From contig CAJXWO010000004.1 of the NCBI GenBank assembly GCA_913062865.1, positions 17,307-81,306 on the forward strand: DNA of 64,000 bases, given 5' to 3'. Shown here one piece after another: positions 61,624 to 64,000 of the stretch (its first letter is position 1; the number at the start of each line of letters is the position of its first letter). Source of the DNA: an uncultured Paracoccaceae bacterium (lineage in GTDB: Bacteria > Pseudomonadota > Alphaproteobacteria > Rhodobacterales > Rhodobacteraceae). Position numbers and translations under genes: made by a program. Below the pieces are notes generated by a model. The model was not told the origin of the DNA. It made no database searches and worked only from the letters and a program-made list of their open reading frames with translations.

Positions 61624-63831
61624 TCATCCGGCGGCGCCGGTTTTGGGCGCGGTCTGCTCGGCGGCATCGCCAGGCGCCAAACTCTCGGGGTGATGCCGCT
61701 CGAGGGCCGCGAGGATCTCGGGCTTGCGCAAGGGCTTGGTGAGATAGTCGTCCAGACCGGCCTTCAGGATCGCATCGCGGTCCTCGGCCATGGCATGGGC
61801 GGTCATGGCGATGACAGGCACGTGGCGACCATCGCCTGCCGCGGCCTCGGCGCGTCGGATCTCGCGCGTGGCCTCCTTGCCGTCCTTGCGCGGCATGGAG
61901 ATGTCCATGAACACCAGGTCCGGCGACAGGGCGCGCCACTGCGCAACCGCCTCTTCGCCATCCTCCGCGAAATGCAGGTCGATCGGCAGGTCGGCCACCA
62001 TCTTGGAAAAGACAAGCCGGTTGGTCTTGTTGTCCTCGCAGGCCAGCACGCATAGCCGGGTGTCGGGCGCGGACGTCTTTGGCGGCGTCGCAGCGGCGGC
62101 AGTGGCCGGGCGCGGCCCGCCGGTGACCTCTGCGATGCGGTCGAACAGCGCGCGCCGGGCCACCGGTTTCTGCAAGAGCGCCTGGACATGCATGCGGGCC
62201 GGGTCCTGTTCGGCGAAGCCCGGGTTCGAACTGAGCAGAAGAATGGGCTGGGTCAGGCCGCGCGCGCGCAAGGCCTCGGCCAGTTCGAGCCCGTCGAGCC
62301 CGGGCATGTTGTGATCGGTCAGGATCAGGTCATGGTCGGACGTCACCCGCTCCAACGCGGTCTCGGCGCTGTCACAGACCGTGACCTCGGCCCCCAATGC
62401 GGCCACCTGCTTTTTCAGGATCATCCGGTTCACCGCGTGATCGTCAACCACCAGTACCCACGCGGGCGCGGCTCGGGGCAGCAGGTCGCAACCATCACGC
62501 TCGGCCACGGCAAGGCTGATGCGGAAGCCAAAGCATGCGCCCTCGCCCGGTTTGGACTCGACCCAGATCTCGCCCCCCATCAGCCCGATCAGCCGCTTGG
62601 TGATCGCCAGGCCCAGCCCCGTGCCTTCGAACTGGCGGTTGCGGTCGTCCTCGACCTGGTTGAACTCACCAAGGATGTGGCGTGCCTTGTCTTTCGGTAT
62701 GCCGATGCCCGTATCCTCGACCGCGACATGCACCTGGGCAGCCCCGTCGCGTTCGACGCCGGTCACCCGGATCAGGACATGGCCCTTGGGCGTGAATTTC
62801 ACCGCATTGCCGATGAGGTTGGTCAGCACCTGCCGGATCCTGCCGGGATCGCCCACCAGCCGGGTTGGAAGGAAGACATCGTAATCCACCAGCAGCGCCA
62901 ACCCCTTTTCCCGGGCGGTGGGCTGGAGCAGCATGACGATCTCGTGGATCGAGCGTTCGAGGTCGAAAGGCTCGGGGTGCAGCACCATCTTGTCCGCCTC
63001 GATCTTGGAGTAATCGAGCACGTCGTTGATGATGACCAACAGTGCCTCGCCCGAGTTGCGGATCGTGTCGACGTAAAGCCGCTGTTCCTGGCTCAGCTGG
63101 GTGTCCGTCAAAAGATCGGCCATGCCCACCACACCGTTCATAGGCGTGCGGATCTCGTGGCTCATATTGGCAAGAAAAGCCGATTTCGCCCGGTTCGCCG
63201 CCTCGGCCTTGGCTTGGGCCTGTTTCAGCGCCTTCTCATAGCGGATCGTCTCGGTGATGTTGAGCGCGAGCGTGACCACGTCGCCGCCATGCCCGCGCTG
63301 GTCGATCAGCTTGATATAGGCGCCGTTCCACAGCTTGATGATGCGCGGCTCTGGCGTGGGCGATTGCCAGCGCGTCAGCATCTGGGCGCGCCAGTCTGCA
63401 GGGCACAGGTCACCGATATCGACGATCCCCTCTTCGGTCAGCAGCTGCAAGATGCGGGGGTAGGTGACACCGGGCACGACCTCTTCGAGGCCCTCGAACA
63501 CGGACAGATAGGCGTGGTTGGCAGCGATCATGCGGTTATCCGCGTCGAAAAAGGCAAAACCGTCCTGGATGGCCTCGATTGACAGCCAAAGCCGCCGTTC
63601 GGCCACCTCGATCTTCTGGTTGGCCACGGTCAGATCCAGCTTGACGCGCTTGTTTTCGTCGCGGACGGTCGCAACCTCAGCCCGGGTTTCAAAGATCTCG
63701 TCCGACAGGGCCTGGGCGTGGCGGCCCAGCTTGCGATTGGCCGCAAACAGTTCGGCCTGCTTGAGCTCGAGCAGCCGCTCGGCCGCGAGCCGCGCGCGCC
63801 GTTCCTCGGCCAGTTTGTTGGCAAGGCTCAT
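61624..63831 (-). CDS. Hybrid sensor histidine kinase with two receiver domains
   Basis: 735 residues, no membrane helix, so a cytoplasmic sensor. Order: N-terminal coiled coil (1 to about 80), PAS domain (about 80-195, EAIQDGFAFFDADNRMIAAN), HisKA with phosphoacceptor H225 (ANMSHEIRTPMNG), ATPase domain with GNAVKFTPKG, DTGIGIPKDKA and GTGLGLAI, first receiver with D506 (LTDHNMPGLDG), and second receiver with D643 (FMDISMPRKDG). The last receiver can pass phosphate to an Hpt protein such as that at 37771. The signal is unknown. It is divergent from whatever gene starts at the right edge. Confidence 0.94.
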   Translation of the reverse strand: MSLANKLAEERRARLAAERLLELKQAELFAANRKLGRHAQALSDEIFETRAEVATVRDENKRVKLDLTVANQKIEVAERRLWLSIEAIQDGFAFFDADNRMIAANHAYLSVFEGLEEVVPGVTYPRILQLLTEEGIVDIGDLCPADWRAQMLTRWQSPTPEPRIIKLWNGAYIKLIDQRGHGGDVVTLALNITETIRYEKALKQAQAKAEAANRAKSAFLANMSHEIRTPMNGVVGMADLLTDTQLSQEQRLYVDTIRNSGEALLVIINDVLDYSKIEADKMVLHPEPFDLERSIHEIVMLLQPTAREKGLALLVDYDVFLPTRLVGDPGRIRQVLTNLIGNAVKFTPKGHVLIRVTGVERDGAAQVHVAVEDTGIGIPKDKARHILGEFNQVEDDRNRQFEGTGLGLAITKRLIGLMGGEIWVESKPGEGACFGFRISLAVAERDGCDLLPRAAPAWVLVVDDHAVNRMILKKQVAALGAEVTVCDSAETALERVTSDHDLILTDHNMPGLDGLELAEALRARGLTQPILLLSSNPGFAEQDPARMHVQALLQKPVARRALFDRIAEVTGGPRPATAAAATPPKTSAPDTRLCVLACEDNKTNRLVFSKMVADLPIDLHFAEDGEEAVAQWRALSPDLVFMDISMPRKDGKEATREIRRAEAAAGDGRHVPVIAMTAHAMAEDRDAILKAGLDDYLTKPLRKPEILAALERHHPESLAPGDAAEQTAPKTGAAG

Positions 63832-63935
63832 GCCGGTTCCCCCGATCGGATGCTGACGCCAGACCGGGCGAGTATTGGCGGATCATGATGAACAGGCGCT
63901 TAAACCCGACCCGGCAGGGGAATCGCACTTGAGCT

Positions 63936-64000
63936 TTGACAGTTGTGCAGAACTGGATTCTTGAGGTTTCATCATCAGATGGAGCTTCGAGATGCCGGCA
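63936..64000 (+). other. Possible promoter and start of the next gene at the window edge
   Basis: A TTGACA (63936-63941) has no good -10 partner at 16-18 bases (nearest text GATTCTTGA). An ATG at 63992 has GGAG 7 bases upstream and would begin a rightward gene cut by the window edge; another ATG lies at 63979. Only a few codons are visible, so nothing can be said about the product. Confidence 0.3.

Noticed and set aside
60140..62053. Lytic transglycosylase read as a 637-residue protein
   Set aside because: The extra N-terminal part is out-of-frame text of the hybrid kinase; the signal peptide starts at 61483.

Overview
The window is a contiguous, GC-rich (about 65% by eye), densely coded piece of an alphaproteobacterial chromosome, almost certainly from the family Rhodobacteraceae (Rhodobacter/Roseobacter group). 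The strongest indications are an rpoE-chrR pair with its divergent lipid-modification operon in the order known from Rhodobacter sphaeroides, an allantoinase/OHCU decarboxylase fusion, a cyanide-insensitive-type bd oxidase, a tyrosine-phosphatase/sulfide:quinone-reductase fusion behind an SqrR-type operator, and a bacterial sodium channel. I see no rRNA, tRNA, CRISPR array, insertion sequence, phage gene or origin. Every gene-free stretch is shorter than 300 bases. The genus cannot be fixed from what I can see.

Layout. 1-240: 3' end of a saccharopine-dehydrogenase-like gene. 243-6645: singlet-oxygen/photo-oxidative stress island, with rpoE-chrR rightward and a coupled leftward operon (FAD oxidoreductase, DUF1365, MFS, DUF3833, SDR, then DUF3775). 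6665-13379: orphan TRAP binding protein, methionine aminopeptidase, sfsA, then a coupled run (MoCF-domain protein, GNAT, AhpD-like, OmpA-like) and a LysR regulator. 13516-20241: fadH, then urate/allantoin degradation (uraH; puuE-uraD fusion, ureidoglycine aminohydrolase, allA) and a class III aminotransferase. 20484-26633: respiration and sulfur, with bd oxidase cydAB, a PTP-SQR fusion and a SulP transporter; the last two each follow an exact ATTC-N8-GAAT palindrome. 26766-32513: glycosyltransferase, deoC, a small low-GC secreted ORF, a two-domain aldehyde dehydrogenase and a DUF4394-like secreted protein.

32652-43401: class IV aminotransferase with an overlapping sulfotransferase-like gene, argG, a membrane protein, ilvA, an Hpt protein divergent from a response-regulator/PP2C phosphatase, NUDIX, hslO, CoA pyrophosphatase, cca and a LysE-family exporter. 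43484-49019: three overlapping ABC half-transporters in one operon. 49087-53900: VOC protein, RNA methyltransferase, sodium channel, and an envelope group (two L,D-transpeptidases, a CAP-domain lipoprotein, a 61-residue secreted/membrane peptide). 53998-63831: hemH, a degenerate methyltransferase, comF, grxC, a nitrilase-family amidase, a MarR regulator, ubiG, proline iminopeptidase, a lytic transglycosylase and a hybrid histidine kinase.

How it works together. Most blocks are ordinary core metabolism arranged in operons with 4-base stop/start overlaps (ATGA or GTGA). The clearest regulatory logic is the RpoE/ChrR island, with a recognisable promoter on each strand, and the pair of persulfide-responsive-type operators that should co-regulate the SQR fusion and the SulP transporter. 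I did not find a clear new defence or mobile system. The best leads for something undescribed are the small low-GC ORF inside the deoC-aldehyde dehydrogenase operon, the triple ABC exporter with a shared C-terminal tail, the Hpt/PP2C pair, and the aminotransferase-sulfotransferase couple.
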